A stretch of DNA of 35,349 nucleotides from JANOXC01 sp031418215 (GCA_031418215.1 JANOXC010000082.1:1-35349), one strand, 5' to 3'; shown: positions 23,902 through 32,519, counted from the first letter of the stretch. The notes: generated by a model not told the origin, from the letters alone. A program made the numbers and translations.

Positions 23902-25668
23902 TTACTGCAACATTGCTTCACGTATATACTTTACCGGAGAGCTGCCAAAACTTAAGAATGTCTCATGGAAGTTTTTCAGGCTGTACTTATCTCCCATTTT
24001 CGTTTTATACTCTTCGCGTAGTGCCTGTATAGCTGTTGAACCTGTGTAGTATGAACAAAGCTGAACCTGTGAAACAGTTGCACGGTGGTATTTCTCTTCC
24101 GCTTGTGCCGGAGTTTGAAAACATTCCTTCACCATCAGGTTTACTAAATCTTCCTTTGATTTATTAAGGCATTGTAAATCATAATCAATGATGACATTGG
24201 CCAGTTCACGCAGTTTTAACTTATCATGCACCAACATCAATTCAGGTGAATTGTTTCCCCATCCTTCTTCCAGCATCATGCTCTCCGCATAAACAGCCCA
24301 ACCCTCAATCATGGCACCATTCTGAAATACGGCGCGAACAATATCAGGAGATTTTTTATTGTTGTAAATTCCTTGAACGCAATGTCCCGGAACCGCTTCA
24401 TGGATGGAAAGCAGTTGAGAAGAATAGTTATTGTATTCTTTTAAAACACTCTCTGCTTTTTCAGGCTTGTACAATGTAAAGTCATCAATATTATAATAGG
24501 TAGTTCCGCTTTTTTGATAAGGAGGAGTAAATTCTGCACTTGCTGCGCTAAATCCTCTTGCATAAGCAGGCATATATCTGACAACGATTGGTGGAGAAGC
24601 TGTATCAAAATCAAATAAATCTTTTTCGAGGATAAATTTCTTTAATTGATAAACTTGTGCGGTAAGTGAATCAAAGAAATGTGACGGTGCAGCGTGCTGC
24701 AATTGTACTTTGTCGAGCACCATTTGCACCATCTGTAAACTGTCTTTCGGCTTGTTTTGCTTTCCATAATATTTCTCCCATAAAGAATTGGCAATGGTTG
24801 CCATCTTTGAATGGAATATTTGTTTGTCGGCAGTTGCTTTTTCATATACCTGCTCCGGAGTGAGGTCGGTTGTTAGATCATATAGAAACTTTTGTGTAAA
24901 CAATTCTTTTCCTATTCTGAAATTGCGGTATTCTTGCTTCTTATCGGCAAGCATTGTTTTTAAAGCATCAGCATAGCTGTTAATAGCTTTAGTTGTTTTA
25001 GCAACGTTTTGTTGCAATTCATTCTTCTCTACTTCTGTTAAACCGGAAGCCTTGATTGAGTCAGTTAATGAAGTTTCAAAAACAGAAATACCACCCAGGT
25101 TCTGCTGAATAGCCATTTCCAAATGTTCCTTCGTCGGATTTTTAAGTGTTTTAAATGCAGCAGCGTAATACTCATCTGAACGCTTTAAGTGCTTTGAAAG
25201 CGTTTTCAGCCGCTCATCCAAGGGTGCATAAGGTTGGTTGATGATGTAATCACATTCACCTGCTAAGTTATAACCGGAGGCATTCCATTCCTGAGATTTA
25301 AAAACAGTGGTATACCAAACATCACTTTCCAACTGGTTTCTAATAATCTTGAGACTTATCTGATTGTTATTGCTCAACCCTTTTAAATCAATTTTATTAA
25401 GCGAATCGAGCCATAATTTCGAAAATTCAACATTGCTTGCAAATGAAGCACTATCAGGAATAACCAGATTTTCATAATATTTACCATACCCTACAAAAAT
25501 ACCTGCAGAGGGATATTGCTTCCAGTAAGCATCTAAAAAGTTGTCTTCAAATGTTGCAAATGCCTGATTGCCACTATCGGCTTTCTCAGGGGTCGATTGC
25601 TTCGGGGAGTTGCAACTGATTATTGTTAGCAATGCTACCGAAACAAGTGTAGAAAGAAGGTTTTTCAT
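23902..25668 (-). CDS. DUF885 family zinc metallopeptidase lipoprotein
   Basis: 588 residues, a typical full length. The lipobox is TIISC with Cys19. The active-site motif is HEAVPGH (His423, Glu424, His429), with the downstream EGWAVYAE (Glu455) that provides the third ligand. DUF885 proteins are related to oligoendopeptidases and act as periplasmic or membrane-anchored peptidases; substrate is unknown. It is a single-gene unit bounded by a strong terminator. Confidence 0.92.
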   Translation of the reverse strand: MKNLLSTLVSVALLTIISCNSPKQSTPEKADSGNQAFATFEDNFLDAYWKQYPSAGIFVGYGKYYENLVIPDSASFASNVEFSKLWLDSLNKIDLKGLSNNNQISLKIIRNQLESDVWYTTVFKSQEWNASGYNLAGECDYIINQPYAPLDERLKTLSKHLKRSDEYYAAAFKTLKNPTKEHLEMAIQQNLGGISVFETSLTDSIKASGLTEVEKNELQQNVAKTTKAINSYADALKTMLADKKQEYRNFRIGKELFTQKFLYDLTTDLTPEQVYEKATADKQIFHSKMATIANSLWEKYYGKQNKPKDSLQMVQMVLDKVQLQHAAPSHFFDSLTAQVYQLKKFILEKDLFDFDTASPPIVVRYMPAYARGFSAASAEFTPPYQKSGTTYYNIDDFTLYKPEKAESVLKEYNNYSSQLLSIHEAVPGHCVQGIYNNKKSPDIVRAVFQNGAMIEGWAVYAESMMLEEGWGNNSPELMLVHDKLKLRELANVIIDYDLQCLNKSKEDLVNLMVKECFQTPAQAEEKYHRATVSQVQLCSYYTGSTAIQALREEYKTKMGDKYSLKNFHETFLSFGSSPVKYIREAMLQ

Positions 25669-25973
25669 TGAATAGTTGTTAGAGATGAAGATTATTTATG
25701 GTTTAGCATTTATTAGGTGTCGAAAATACACTTTAGCATTGATAATTACCCCTGTTTAAGCATGAATTAGCTGATTTAACATTGTAAAAGCTAGTAGGGG
25801 AAGGATACTTCGTCGGTAAGCTTCAAATTATGCAATTTCTAATGACTTTTTATTTGTCGGAGACTAAGGTTTATCTGTTAGGTTCTAGCTCATAGCATCT
25901 ACTAAATTCGGCAAGGATGTTATAAAGTGCCAAATTTATTATTTTATATTTTACAAAAATCAGTTAGACATAC
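25669..25973. other. Intergenic region between DUF885 and methyltransferase genes
   Basis: About 305 bp. A TATTTTCG at 25728-25721 on the minus strand could be the -7 element of the DUF885 gene, but no TTG is properly spaced. No gene or repeat was recognised. Confidence 0.45.
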
Positions 25974-26804
25974 TCAAGCTTTTTGCCCTTCCAGAAAAGC
26001 CATGGGAACTGTCAATGCCAGTCCGTTGTTTAGTTTTGAATAGGCATTTAAGTTCTCTTCAAGTGCAGAAAAAATCGCTTGCAATTCGTCAGTAGGGAAA
26101 AGCTTTATCCATGATGTGAGCCAGCCTAATTTAACAAAGTTGTGATTTAAAAATGCACTGCCATCCACAAATTTCATAATAAAACTTTCTTCAAAGTGCC
26201 GGACATTAACAAAACCACTGTCAGTAAAAAGTTGGGTAACACTTTCTTTCGTCCCTCTATGTTCTTCATCATGTTTGAGAAAAGGTATTAAATTTTCCTT
26301 GCCAATTTGTTTTAATGTTGAGTAAAATATTGTGTAAAACTCTTTCCAATGCCCGTTTAAATTGGTCGTTAATGCTAGTTTTCCACGTGGTTTTAAAACC
26401 CGATTACATTCCTTAAAGACAACTGCTGGTTTATCAAAATTATTAATGCCCAGATTTGAAACAATTAAATCTATTGAACTGTCGTCAAAAGGAATTTGTT
26501 CTGCAGAGCCTTCAATTATTTCAACATTTTTGATATCATAGTTTTTCAGTTTTTGACGTGCACGCTTGTTTGCATTCGACCAAGGGTCAAGGCCGTATAG
26601 TTTACACGATTTTCCCATTCGTGCTGCAAGCTCCAGCAATGGGAAACCGGCACCTGAACCTATGTCAATAACAGTAACATTTGGTTTCAGCTCTAAATGC
26701 TTAAGTAATAAAAGTCCAAATGAGGCACTCCATAAAGGGGCTTCGTCGAAGGTGTTAATGAACGCTTCGTCGTTGATAAATTTATATGATAGATATGCTG
26801 TCAA
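25974..26804 (-). CDS. Class I SAM-dependent methyltransferase
   Basis: 276 residues. The SAM-binding motif I is VIDIGSGAGFPLLELA (about 45-60), followed by the acidic motif II LYGLDPW, motif III VEIIEGSAEQIPFDDSSIDLIVSN and motif V RVLKPRGKLALTTN. The pattern is UbiE/COQ5-like Methyltransf_11. The C-terminal 120 residues (GTKESVTQLFTDSGFVNVRH and beyond) would select the substrate, which I cannot name. It lies 51 bp after the membrane peptidase gene and may be co-transcribed. Confidence 0.87.
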   Translation of the reverse strand: MTAYLSYKFINDEAFINTFDEAPLWSASFGLLLLKHLELKPNVTVIDIGSGAGFPLLELAARMGKSCKLYGLDPWSNANKRARQKLKNYDIKNVEIIEGSAEQIPFDDSSIDLIVSNLGINNFDKPAVVFKECNRVLKPRGKLALTTNLNGHWKEFYTIFYSTLKQIGKENLIPFLKHDEEHRGTKESVTQLFTDSGFVNVRHFEESFIMKFVDGSAFLNHNFVKLGWLTSWIKLFPTDELQAIFSALEENLNAYSKLNNGLALTVPMAFLEGQKA

Positions 26805-26855
26805 ATTGATTATTTATTATAGATAATAAAATATTTTCTCGTCAATAATAATGAC

Positions 26856-27635
26856 CTATTCAGTCAATTTCTGCATATCATACCAGTCCATCATTTGTTT
26901 CTCGATTGTTTGTTCGCTTGAAGTATCATTTAACAAATCATTAAAAGACATTTTCCTGATTTCAAAACAATATTGATTTAACAATCTGTACTTAAAATAT
27001 TCTCTGGAAGTAATGGTACTGTCGGCAAAACTAATTCCCCATTCGTCTTTTTCTTTTTTTTCTCCCTCTATTAGTTGTTCTATGTTTTTAGCTAGTACTA
27101 ATTGATAAGGCTGTTGTCTCGCAACATACTCAGGATAACCCTCCCATTTCCATTTGGGATGATTGGCAACAGGATTTGAATTCCAAAAACCTAATTTGTG
27201 AAAGACAAGGCAATGTGTTTCCTCATGAGCTAGCAATTGCGTCAAATTCCATTTTAATCCATTCACTTCAACATAATTCTCCTGAAAGTTTGTTTTACCA
27301 CACAAAGTCACTTTATTGGATGTATAACCAAGTGCAAATGCCCGCCCCAGGAAAATTTCCAATAGCTCCGGAAAATGTGAACCATCATTCAGGCAAATGT
27401 CAAATTTTATTGTTGAATCATATAGTTCGCTCGTCTGTAAAATATTCATTGCATCGTCCAGTCTCAACTTGCAATCTTTATCAATTGGGTTGTCGTGATA
27501 TACATTGAAGTCTCCTAATATCTTTTTATTGGCATACATCAGTGATGGATTTAAAACAATAATAACCAAAAGTCCTAACAGTGTCACTGCAAATAACAAG
27601 ACTCTGAATGACCATTTAATTATTGCTTTTTTCAT
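26856..27635 (-). CDS. Membrane-anchored putative zinc metallopeptidase
   Basis: 259 residues with one N-terminal membrane helix (WSFRVLLFAVTLLGLLVIIVL, about 8-28). The zinc motif HEETH (His137, Glu138, His141) and a downstream Glu165 in KWEGYPEYVA match the gluzincin pattern. The catalytic domain would face the periplasm. Length and motif spacing differ from named families that I know, so only the fold class is proposed. Confidence 0.65.
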   Translation of the reverse strand: MKKAIIKWSFRVLLFAVTLLGLLVIIVLNPSLMYANKKILGDFNVYHDNPIDKDCKLRLDDAMNILQTSELYDSTIKFDICLNDGSHFPELLEIFLGRAFALGYTSNKVTLCGKTNFQENYVEVNGLKWNLTQLLAHEETHCLVFHKLGFWNSNPVANHPKWKWEGYPEYVARQQPYQLVLAKNIEQLIEGEKKEKDEWGISFADSTITSREYFKYRLLNQYCFEIRKMSFNDLLNDTSSEQTIEKQMMDWYDMQKLTE

Positions 27636-27768
27636 CGTATTTATATTTAGGGCAACATAAATAATTTAATTAAAATGAAAAACGTCGAATGTAAAATTCA
27701 AAATTAACGAATTAAGAGACTATTGACATAAACCTATGTCCAAAAGGAACGAACTTTTTATCCCCTTT

Positions 27769-27880
27769 CTAGCGCATGTTTTCAAACTTTCGACTTTGGA
27801 AAATTCAAAAACAAGATGGAAAGTATAGACATTAAGCTCTGAATTTATTACCTTGAAGCAAGCTATTAGAAAACATCAAA
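27769..27880 (+). repeat. MITE/REP-like element, partial left copy
   Basis: The sequence from CTAGCGCATGTTTTCAAACT to AAACATCAAA matches the first two-thirds of the intact copy at 27905-28082. The right third is missing. It is followed by two tandem copies of the 12-mer CCCCTATCCTGG (27885-27896, 27897-27908), the second running into the intact element. Confidence 0.7.
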
Positions 27881-27904
27881 AAGCCCCCTATCCTGGCCCC
27901 TATC

Positions 27905-28082
27905 CTGGCGCAAGTTTTCAAACTTGTGACTTTAAATCATTCAAAAAGTATGATGTAAAATAAATATATCATGTTCTGAATTTATTACTTCTAAGGCTGC
28001 TTTTTCATAAACATCAAATGGACTATTGATTTAAAGACACAAGTCAGGCTGCGCTAAACCTCCGCACTAAGACTTGCGCCAG
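27905..28082 (+). repeat. MITE/REP-like element, intact 178-bp copy
   Basis: Perfect 11-bp terminal inverted repeats: CTGGCGCAAGT at 27905-27915 and ACTTGCGCCAG at 28072-28082. The left end also folds on itself (CAAGTTT/AAACTTG, 27911-27926), and the right end has CAAGTC (28030-28035) paired with GACTTG (28071-28076). It has no coding capacity. It lies in the gap between the porin and peptidase genes. At least five other copies in the window are truncated or decayed. Confidence 0.78.
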
Positions 28083-28183
28083 TGTTGAGTCAACGAAAAG
28101 AGACTTACGCGAGAAGGTTGTCATTAATATAAAACTGCCAATGAATGCCCTTTATAGTTTGCCGCAAATATTCTGTTTAATAA

Positions 28184-29239
28184 TCAGAAGGTTATTTGAG
28201 CCTGAACATACAATCTGTCATCGTGCCCTCCCGGAACATCTGTTATGTTGCCTCTCAATAAGTAATTGATCAAAATGCGGAACTTATCTTTAGGGTTGCC
28301 ATAATACGCACCTAACGTTAAAACTTTCCATTCATCTTCAAAAGTATCGTAACGTGCCAACGGCCCAACCTTCCATTTTGTTTTAAACGCTAACATCACC
28401 TGGTAACCCATCGGTTCTCCATATAATGTATCTTTAACATGGTCAGTTCCTTGTGCATATTCAGCGGCAAGGAAAAAATATTTATGGTCAATTTGCAAAT
28501 CGGTACCAATTCGATTGAAGTCTGCATATACATCATCGGAAGGATCAATAATGTCATCCCCTAGATAACGTATTCCGCCAAAGCCGAAAGAACCTCCTAA
28601 ACGTGCATCAAATCCATTCTTTAGCAAGCGAAGACCAACTCTGCCCCACAGTGCTTTCTTCGGATTAAAATCATATGGACCGGTTATGCCCATTTTAGTT
28701 CCATTTGTAAATGTAATGGCATCTTCAAATAATAAAATATCATTGAGTTTAACCTTTCCTAAAACCCCAATTCCAATATCGCGCAGTGTTTCTCCTCTTG
28801 AAACGCCATCCGACATTTCGGCGCGGTTTACTGTATAAAGTTCCGTAATTGATTGTGGGTTCTCCCAGCCAAATTGTGTTTTCTGTTGGCCTACACGAAT
28901 GATTTGATTTTTTATCACATGAAATTCAATAAAAGCATCGCGTAAAATTCCTCCCTGTTCAGGAGCACGGGGATCGATCATCACTTCATAAGAAATGTAT
29001 TTGTTGATCTTACCTTTTGCAGTTAAACGCGCACGCAAAATGCGGAAACCGGAAGGATCCTGAATGGAATCGCCATTAGTATTAAATTCAGTGAGATAGT
29101 GGACTTGCAACACACCAGAAATGTTAACATTGTGTTTTTTGACTTCCTTTGTTGATGAATTTGATTCTGTAGTCACTTGGGCAGAAGAGTTGATAATACT
29201 TGATAAGATCAGGAAGCCATTAAGAATTATTGTTTTCAT
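28184..29239 (-). CDS. Phosphate-selective porin O/P family outer-membrane protein
   Basis: 351 residues with a signal peptide ending INSSAQ. The barrel shows the Porin_O_P pattern: SGVLQVHYLTEFNTNG, FRILRARLTAKGKINKYISY, DAFIEFHVIKNQIIRVGQQK, WENPQSITELYTVNRAEMSD. Strands continue with LGGSFGFGGIRYL, YFFLAAEYAQGTDHV, VLTLGAYYGNPKDKFRILI, ending RLYVQAQITF with a terminal Phe. It forms an outer-membrane channel for anions such as phosphate in relatives; selectivity here is unknown. No phosphate genes are nearby. Confidence 0.87.
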   Translation of the reverse strand: MKTIILNGFLILSSIINSSAQVTTESNSSTKEVKKHNVNISGVLQVHYLTEFNTNGDSIQDPSGFRILRARLTAKGKINKYISYEVMIDPRAPEQGGILRDAFIEFHVIKNQIIRVGQQKTQFGWENPQSITELYTVNRAEMSDGVSRGETLRDIGIGVLGKVKLNDILLFEDAITFTNGTKMGITGPYDFNPKKALWGRVGLRLLKNGFDARLGGSFGFGGIRYLGDDIIDPSDDVYADFNRIGTDLQIDHKYFFLAAEYAQGTDHVKDTLYGEPMGYQVMLAFKTKWKVGPLARYDTFEDEWKVLTLGAYYGNPKDKFRILINYLLRGNITDVPGGHDDRLYVQAQITF

Positions 29240-29381
29240 TTGTGCCTTGTTTTAATTTTATTTTTTTAATTGCCATGCTTTTAGCAAGACAAAATCAATT
29301 CATCCAGTCAAATTTAACTAAATTAAACAGGCATATCCTGCCTTTATTAATTTTTTAATGTAATTGCTTACAACTTCCCTT

Positions 29382-29574
29382 TGACAAGCCTTCAGACTTA
29401 TTACTTAAAATCATTCAATAGAAATGACGATCTAAATCAACTATCATGTTCAGATTTAATTACATTTTAAGGAAGAATTATAACTGCCCATCATATTCAC
29501 TAATTATGTTAAGGCACAAGTCAGGCAAAGATAAAACTCCACGCTAAGCCCCGATAGCGATCGGGGTGCGCCAG
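29382..29574 (+). repeat. MITE/REP-like element, degenerate full-length copy with palindrome insertion
   Basis: TTGACAAGCCTTCAGACTTA at the left, AAATCATTCAA, TATCATGTTCAGA and GCACAAGTCAGGC inside, and TGCGCCAG at the right all follow the order of the intact copy. Near the right end, CCCCGAT..ATCGGGG (29549-29566) replaces three bases of the expected sequence. Confidence 0.55.
29549..29566. repeat. 18-bp palindrome CCCCGATAGCGATCGGGG
   Basis: Seven-base arms CCCCGAT and ATCGGGG around an AGCG loop. It sits inside the right end of the degenerate element, splitting CTAAG from TGCGCCAG, so it looks like an insertion of a separate palindromic unit. Confidence 0.6.
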
Positions 29575-29912
29575 TGGTAGTTAAGATTTGCGCAAGGGAT
29601 GAGCAAGGGATTGATGATTTGCTAAAATATGGACAACTAACGGAGGAAATTCGCTTTGAGCGATTTGCATTTATCCTAAACTCCAATAGCGTAATTTTAA
29701 TATAAAATGAAAAATATCTAATACAAAAGTTAAAGCTTAACTTCAAGGGTAGTTGTCATGAACATTATTAATTTTACTACACAAGTCAGTCAACAAAAAA
29801 GCTAGGTGTTAAGTGCCAAGAGCTATCCATCGGCCGCCAATGGCTTGCAGAAGGAGCTGAGGGATTCAGAAGAGAAGTGATTTTGCATTTACTTTGAAAA
29901 ACATGCAATTCA
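29575..29912. other. Intergenic region, possible coding remnant
   Basis: The plus strand from about 29583 to 29705 reads KICARDEQGIDDLLKYGQLT, EEIRFERFAFILNSNSVILI and stop, which looks protein-like but lacks a start codon and has no recognised family. A weak relic of the repeat (CACAAGTCAG at 29781-29790) follows. Nothing else is recognised. Confidence 0.35.
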
Positions 29913-30233
29913 TTATCCTTCACCTCCTAAACTATAATAGTTATTTTCTTCATCTTCACTGCCAATATTTTCCTGAGCATCATCTAATTCAGCACCGGGA
30001 ATATCCAGATCGCTTCCTGAAACATCATGAACAAAATCCTTTTCGTTATTCCCCCCTTTGCTATCATTCGTCGCCTTAACATTGGAAATATCTTCGGGGT
30101 TTATATCTGCTTCCTCTTTTGATTGGTTATATATATCATCTTTGTCAGGATACATCGGATACCCCGGAAGATAAGCATTCAGTTGAGTGCCTTGCCCTTC
30201 AGGAACAATTTTAATTAGCCTTTTCGTTTTCAT
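29913..30233 (-). CDS. Conserved acidic hypothetical protein (SEDEENNYYSLGG family)
   Basis: 106 residues, strongly acidic, without membrane segment. The N-terminus is KTKRLIKIVPEG and the C-terminal half holds LDIPGAELDDAQENIGSEDE followed by ENNYYSLGG. I recognise this end as recurring in Bacteroidota small proteins with no assigned function. It is the last gene of a three-gene unit (20 bp after the eRF1-like gene). Given its neighbours, a stress role is possible. Confidence 0.65.
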   Translation of the reverse strand: MKTKRLIKIVPEGQGTQLNAYLPGYPMYPDKDDIYNQSKEEADINPEDISNVKATNDSKGGNNEKDFVHDVSGSDLDIPGAELDDAQENIGSEDEENNYYSLGGEG

Positions 30234-30253
30234 AACGTCTTTTTATTAATAAA

Positions 30254-30655
30254 TTATACCTTATGTTGATGAAATGAATGTGGCGCAAAATGGTCTCTTA
30301 CAAATGCGTGTTCTTGATTTTCCGTCAATTTACCCGCTTGCCTGACATCAATTTTAATGCTTGCGAAAAGATGATTGTCTCTTAATAAATTAAACAATTC
30401 AACTTTTGCATTGGTTGGACCAAACAGCAGCACCTCTTTGAAATTTTTAATTACTTCAATTAACTTCTTATAAAATGCAGTTTGTTCATGCTGTTCCTTA
30501 TTGTGCAACAGGTTTTCATTCCTTCCTAAATTTTGTTCTTTATCATTCACACTGAATTCTGCTTCAATAATGTTGGTTTTAATGTCTGTTGTAAATTCCA
30601 TTACATGAGCATTTGAATGATCCATCCAAATGCCTAATCTTTTTTCTGTTGACAT
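30254..30655 (-). CDS. Protein resembling bacterial eRF1-like / host-attachment domain family
   Basis: 133 residues: KRLGIWMDHSNAHVMEFTTD, FYKKLIEVIKNFKEVLLFGP and ELFNLLRDNHLFASIKIDV, ending with a His-rich tail (FAPHSFHQHKV). WMDHSxAHVM and VLLFGPTNAK resemble the eRF1 domain-3-like fold found in bacterial baeRF/host-attachment proteins, thought to act near the ribosome. The match is from memory of the pattern, so moderate. Second gene of a unit with the small lipoprotein and acidic protein. Confidence 0.6.
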   Translation of the reverse strand: MSTEKRLGIWMDHSNAHVMEFTTDIKTNIIEAEFSVNDKEQNLGRNENLLHNKEQHEQTAFYKKLIEVIKNFKEVLLFGPTNAKVELFNLLRDNHLFASIKIDVRQAGKLTENQEHAFVRDHFAPHSFHQHKV

Positions 30656-30684
30656 AGCGTATATTTTGATTGTGATTTAGTAAT

Positions 30685-30861
30685 TTACTTGTTTTTCCTT
30701 GTCTTCATAAAAATAAATACAAGGAAGACTGCAGCAGCAATTGCAATGATTATTCCGAAGCCCATTCCGGCCTTGAATATTCCACCAATAACTGTACATG
30801 AACTAAATATTAGTGAAATTAAAATTAATGATATTGCAGCAAAAGCGTTAAATTTTTTCAT
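30685..30861 (-). CDS. Small lipoprotein with membrane helix
   Basis: 58 residues: MKKFNAFAAISLILISLIFS, then SCTVIGGIFKAG, then MGFGIIIAIAAAVFLVFIFM and KTRKNK. The lipobox IFSSC gives Cys22, followed by the V-I-G-G-I-F-K-A-G-M-G-F-G segment that recurs in small Bacteroidota lipoproteins, and a second membrane helix. First gene of the three-gene unit with the eRF1-like and acidic genes. Its function is unknown. Confidence 0.75.
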   Translation of the reverse strand: MKKFNAFAAISLILISLIFSSCTVIGGIFKAGMGFGIIIAIAAAVFLVFIFMKTRKNK

Positions 30862-30983
30862 TCAATCATTTTATTTGTGATATTGGAAAGACAGCTCGCG
30901 GATCAAAATGTTTACTCATTAATTTGAGAAAAATAATAACGATGACCTTTGTTTTAGTTAACGTTTCTTCAGGAATTGAAGCA

Positions 30984-31247
30984 TCATTCTGTCCACCTTT
31001 CATTGTCGAGCGCCATGCTTGAGAACTTGTAAAAAAAATCGGTGTTTTGATTTTCCTTGCTCCCTAGAGCCGTATTAATTGTTACCTCTTCACTTTCCTT
31101 TTTAGTTGCACTTTCATAAGAACCCTGTTTTTCCTTCTCCTGATTGGGGTCTGCAGGATCCGGTTTTTGCTTGTTGTAATCCTGGTAGGTACCATCTTTC
31201 AACATACCTTCCTTGGGTTGGTTTTTGTTGTCTTTAATTTTGTCCAT
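30984..31247 (-). CDS. Hydrophilic stress-box-controlled small protein
   Basis: 87 residues, largely Lys, Glu, Asp, Gln and Asn: DNKNQPKEGMLKDGTYQDYN, KQKPDPADPNQEKEKQGSYE, then an end with FFYKFSSMALDNERWTE. No signal peptide and no membrane segment. Composition resembles the 8446-8793 protein, which also has a stress-box promoter; an intrinsically disordered protectant is a guess from composition. A single gene. Confidence 0.6.
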   Translation of the reverse strand: MDKIKDNKNQPKEGMLKDGTYQDYNKQKPDPADPNQEKEKQGSYESATKKESEEVTINTALGSKENQNTDFFYKFSSMALDNERWTE

Positions 31248-31285
31248 CGTAAACTGAATTAATTTGTCTCAAAATTCCTACTCCA

Positions 31286-31351
31286 CAAATATGTTATTGT
31301 TAATTAAACTGAGTGTTATACAATTAATAAAATGGATTACATAATTAACAT
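31286..31351 (-). promoter_or_regulatory. Stress-box promoter of the 30984-31247 gene
   Basis: Box at 31315-31351: TTATACAA at 31316-31323 and TTACATAA at 31337-31344, 21 bp apart, then TTAACAT. The -7 element is CATATTTG, first base 31293, 22 bp from the box edge. Confidence 0.72.
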
Positions 31352-31512
31352 ACTGGAGCATCAATAAAAGCCATTTCCCTTAATAACTTTGACAAAATAA
31401 GTAGCTGTATTTTATGAATTATAAGTCAGAAGTTCCAACGTGTGTAGAGATTATTAAAAATACCTTGTTGAAACCCACATCCCGATCAACAGGACTGACA
31501 CCAACAGTTAAA

Positions 31513-31896
31513 TTATATTTCTGATTTATTTTCTAATATTTTAATTTCGGTTTTTTCCTTTTTAATGCCTTGGCGCATCAATCCAAATAAATTCATGTAT
31601 ATATTCGAAACCCACACCAATGAAAACCCGGCTATAATATAACCGCGCCAATCATTCATCAATAACTTGTAATCAGTTAGTAAAAGAAATAGAATAGTTA
31701 TGTAATGGCTAAAACAGTACTCACAAGTCATAAGAAAATTTAATTTTCTCATTAATAATGACTTTCCTTGCTTACTTTGTTTAATGAAATATTCTCTTGG
31801 TTCCCGAAAGATTTCCTCAAATGCAACTGTCCATGAAATACAAGCAATGGGTATGGCCAGAACAAAAAGCCAAATGATTTGCATATAGATTTCCAT
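31513..31896 (-). CDS. DUF1360-like membrane protein with Cys-x-x-Cys motif
   Basis: 127 residues with about three membrane helices: IIWLFVLAIPIACISWTVAF, YITILFLLLTDYKLLM and IAGFSLVWVSNIYMNLFGLM. The loop CEYCFSHYIT between them resembles the CPYCLSHW motif of DUF1360-type phage/sporulation membrane proteins. No function is known. It is a single gene between the hydrophilic protein gene and ferritin, without a stress box. Confidence 0.6.
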   Translation of the reverse strand: MEIYMQIIWLFVLAIPIACISWTVAFEEIFREPREYFIKQSKQGKSLLMRKLNFLMTCEYCFSHYITILFLLLTDYKLLMNDWRGYIIAGFSLVWVSNIYMNLFGLMRQGIKKEKTEIKILENKSEI

Positions 31897-32018
31897 AAAA
31901 TCCCTTTTGATTATTCAAATTCTGAAAACAACTTATTTTGAAAGAATAAGTCATCCCTCGTCAAAAGACTTGCGTCAAATTGGGATACGTTACCCGTTAA
32001 ACCATGTAAACACTTCTT

Positions 32019-32519
32019 CTAAAGTCCTTTTGTCGGCATCATGAACAGGTCGCGGTCAAACTGATACATGCCTCCCTTATCATTACCAATAAGTTTTAAC
32101 TTATCTAACGCAAAGCGTGCCTGGTTTTCTTCTTCGATCTGTTCAGTGACATACCATTGAAGAAAATTATTAGTTGTGTAATCTTTTTCCTTTAAGCAGC
32201 TATCCACCAGATTATTGATTTCCAATGACACCTTCTGCTCATGCTCAAGAATGTGTTCGAACACTTCATTCACATTATTAAATGACTTCGGCGGTTTTGG
32301 AGGATGGGGAACCAGTGCATGTCCACCACGGTCGTTGATATAATGAAATAATTTCAGCATGTGCAAACGTTCTTCTTCACTTTGACGAAAGAGAAACATG
32401 GAGACACCACGATAACCTTTAACTTCCGACCAAGACGCCATGGCTAAATAATATTGTGATGACTCATGCTCAAGAGCCACCTGTTCATTTAAAGCAGCTT
32501 CTATTTTCTTACTTAACAT
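32019..32519 (-). CDS. ftnA: Ferritin, non-heme iron storage protein (FtnA-type)
   Basis: 166 residues, normal bacterial ferritin length. The ferroxidase ligands occupy the same numbers as in E. coli FtnA: Glu17, Glu50, His53, Glu94, Gln127 and Glu130. It should form a 24-mer that oxidises Fe(II) and stores the mineral, protecting against peroxide-iron chemistry. Single gene under a stress-box promoter, which ties iron storage to the stress regulon. No Fur box was recognised upstream. Confidence 0.95.
   Translation of the reverse strand: MLSKKIEAALNEQVALEHESSQYYLAMASWSEVKGYRGVSMFLFRQSEEERLHMLKLFHYINDRGGHALVPHPPKPPKSFNNVNEVFEHILEHEQKVSLEINNLVDSCLKEKDYTTNNFLQWYVTEQIEEENQARFALDKLKLIGNDKGGMYQFDRDLFMMPTKGL

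Noticed and set aside
27905..28082. Possible integron attC site, given the nearby integrase relic
   Set aside because: GTTGAGT follows the element but no RYYYAAC partner was found in the right place, and the termini are plain inverted repeats.
29504..29746. 80-codon minus-strand open frame in the gap before the porin
   Set aside because: It overlaps the degenerate repeat copy and palindrome and has no protein-like features.
30862..30983. A tenth stress box upstream of the small lipoprotein gene
   Set aside because: A CAAAATG -7-like sequence exists, but the expected TTACA half-sites at the 22-bp distance are not there.
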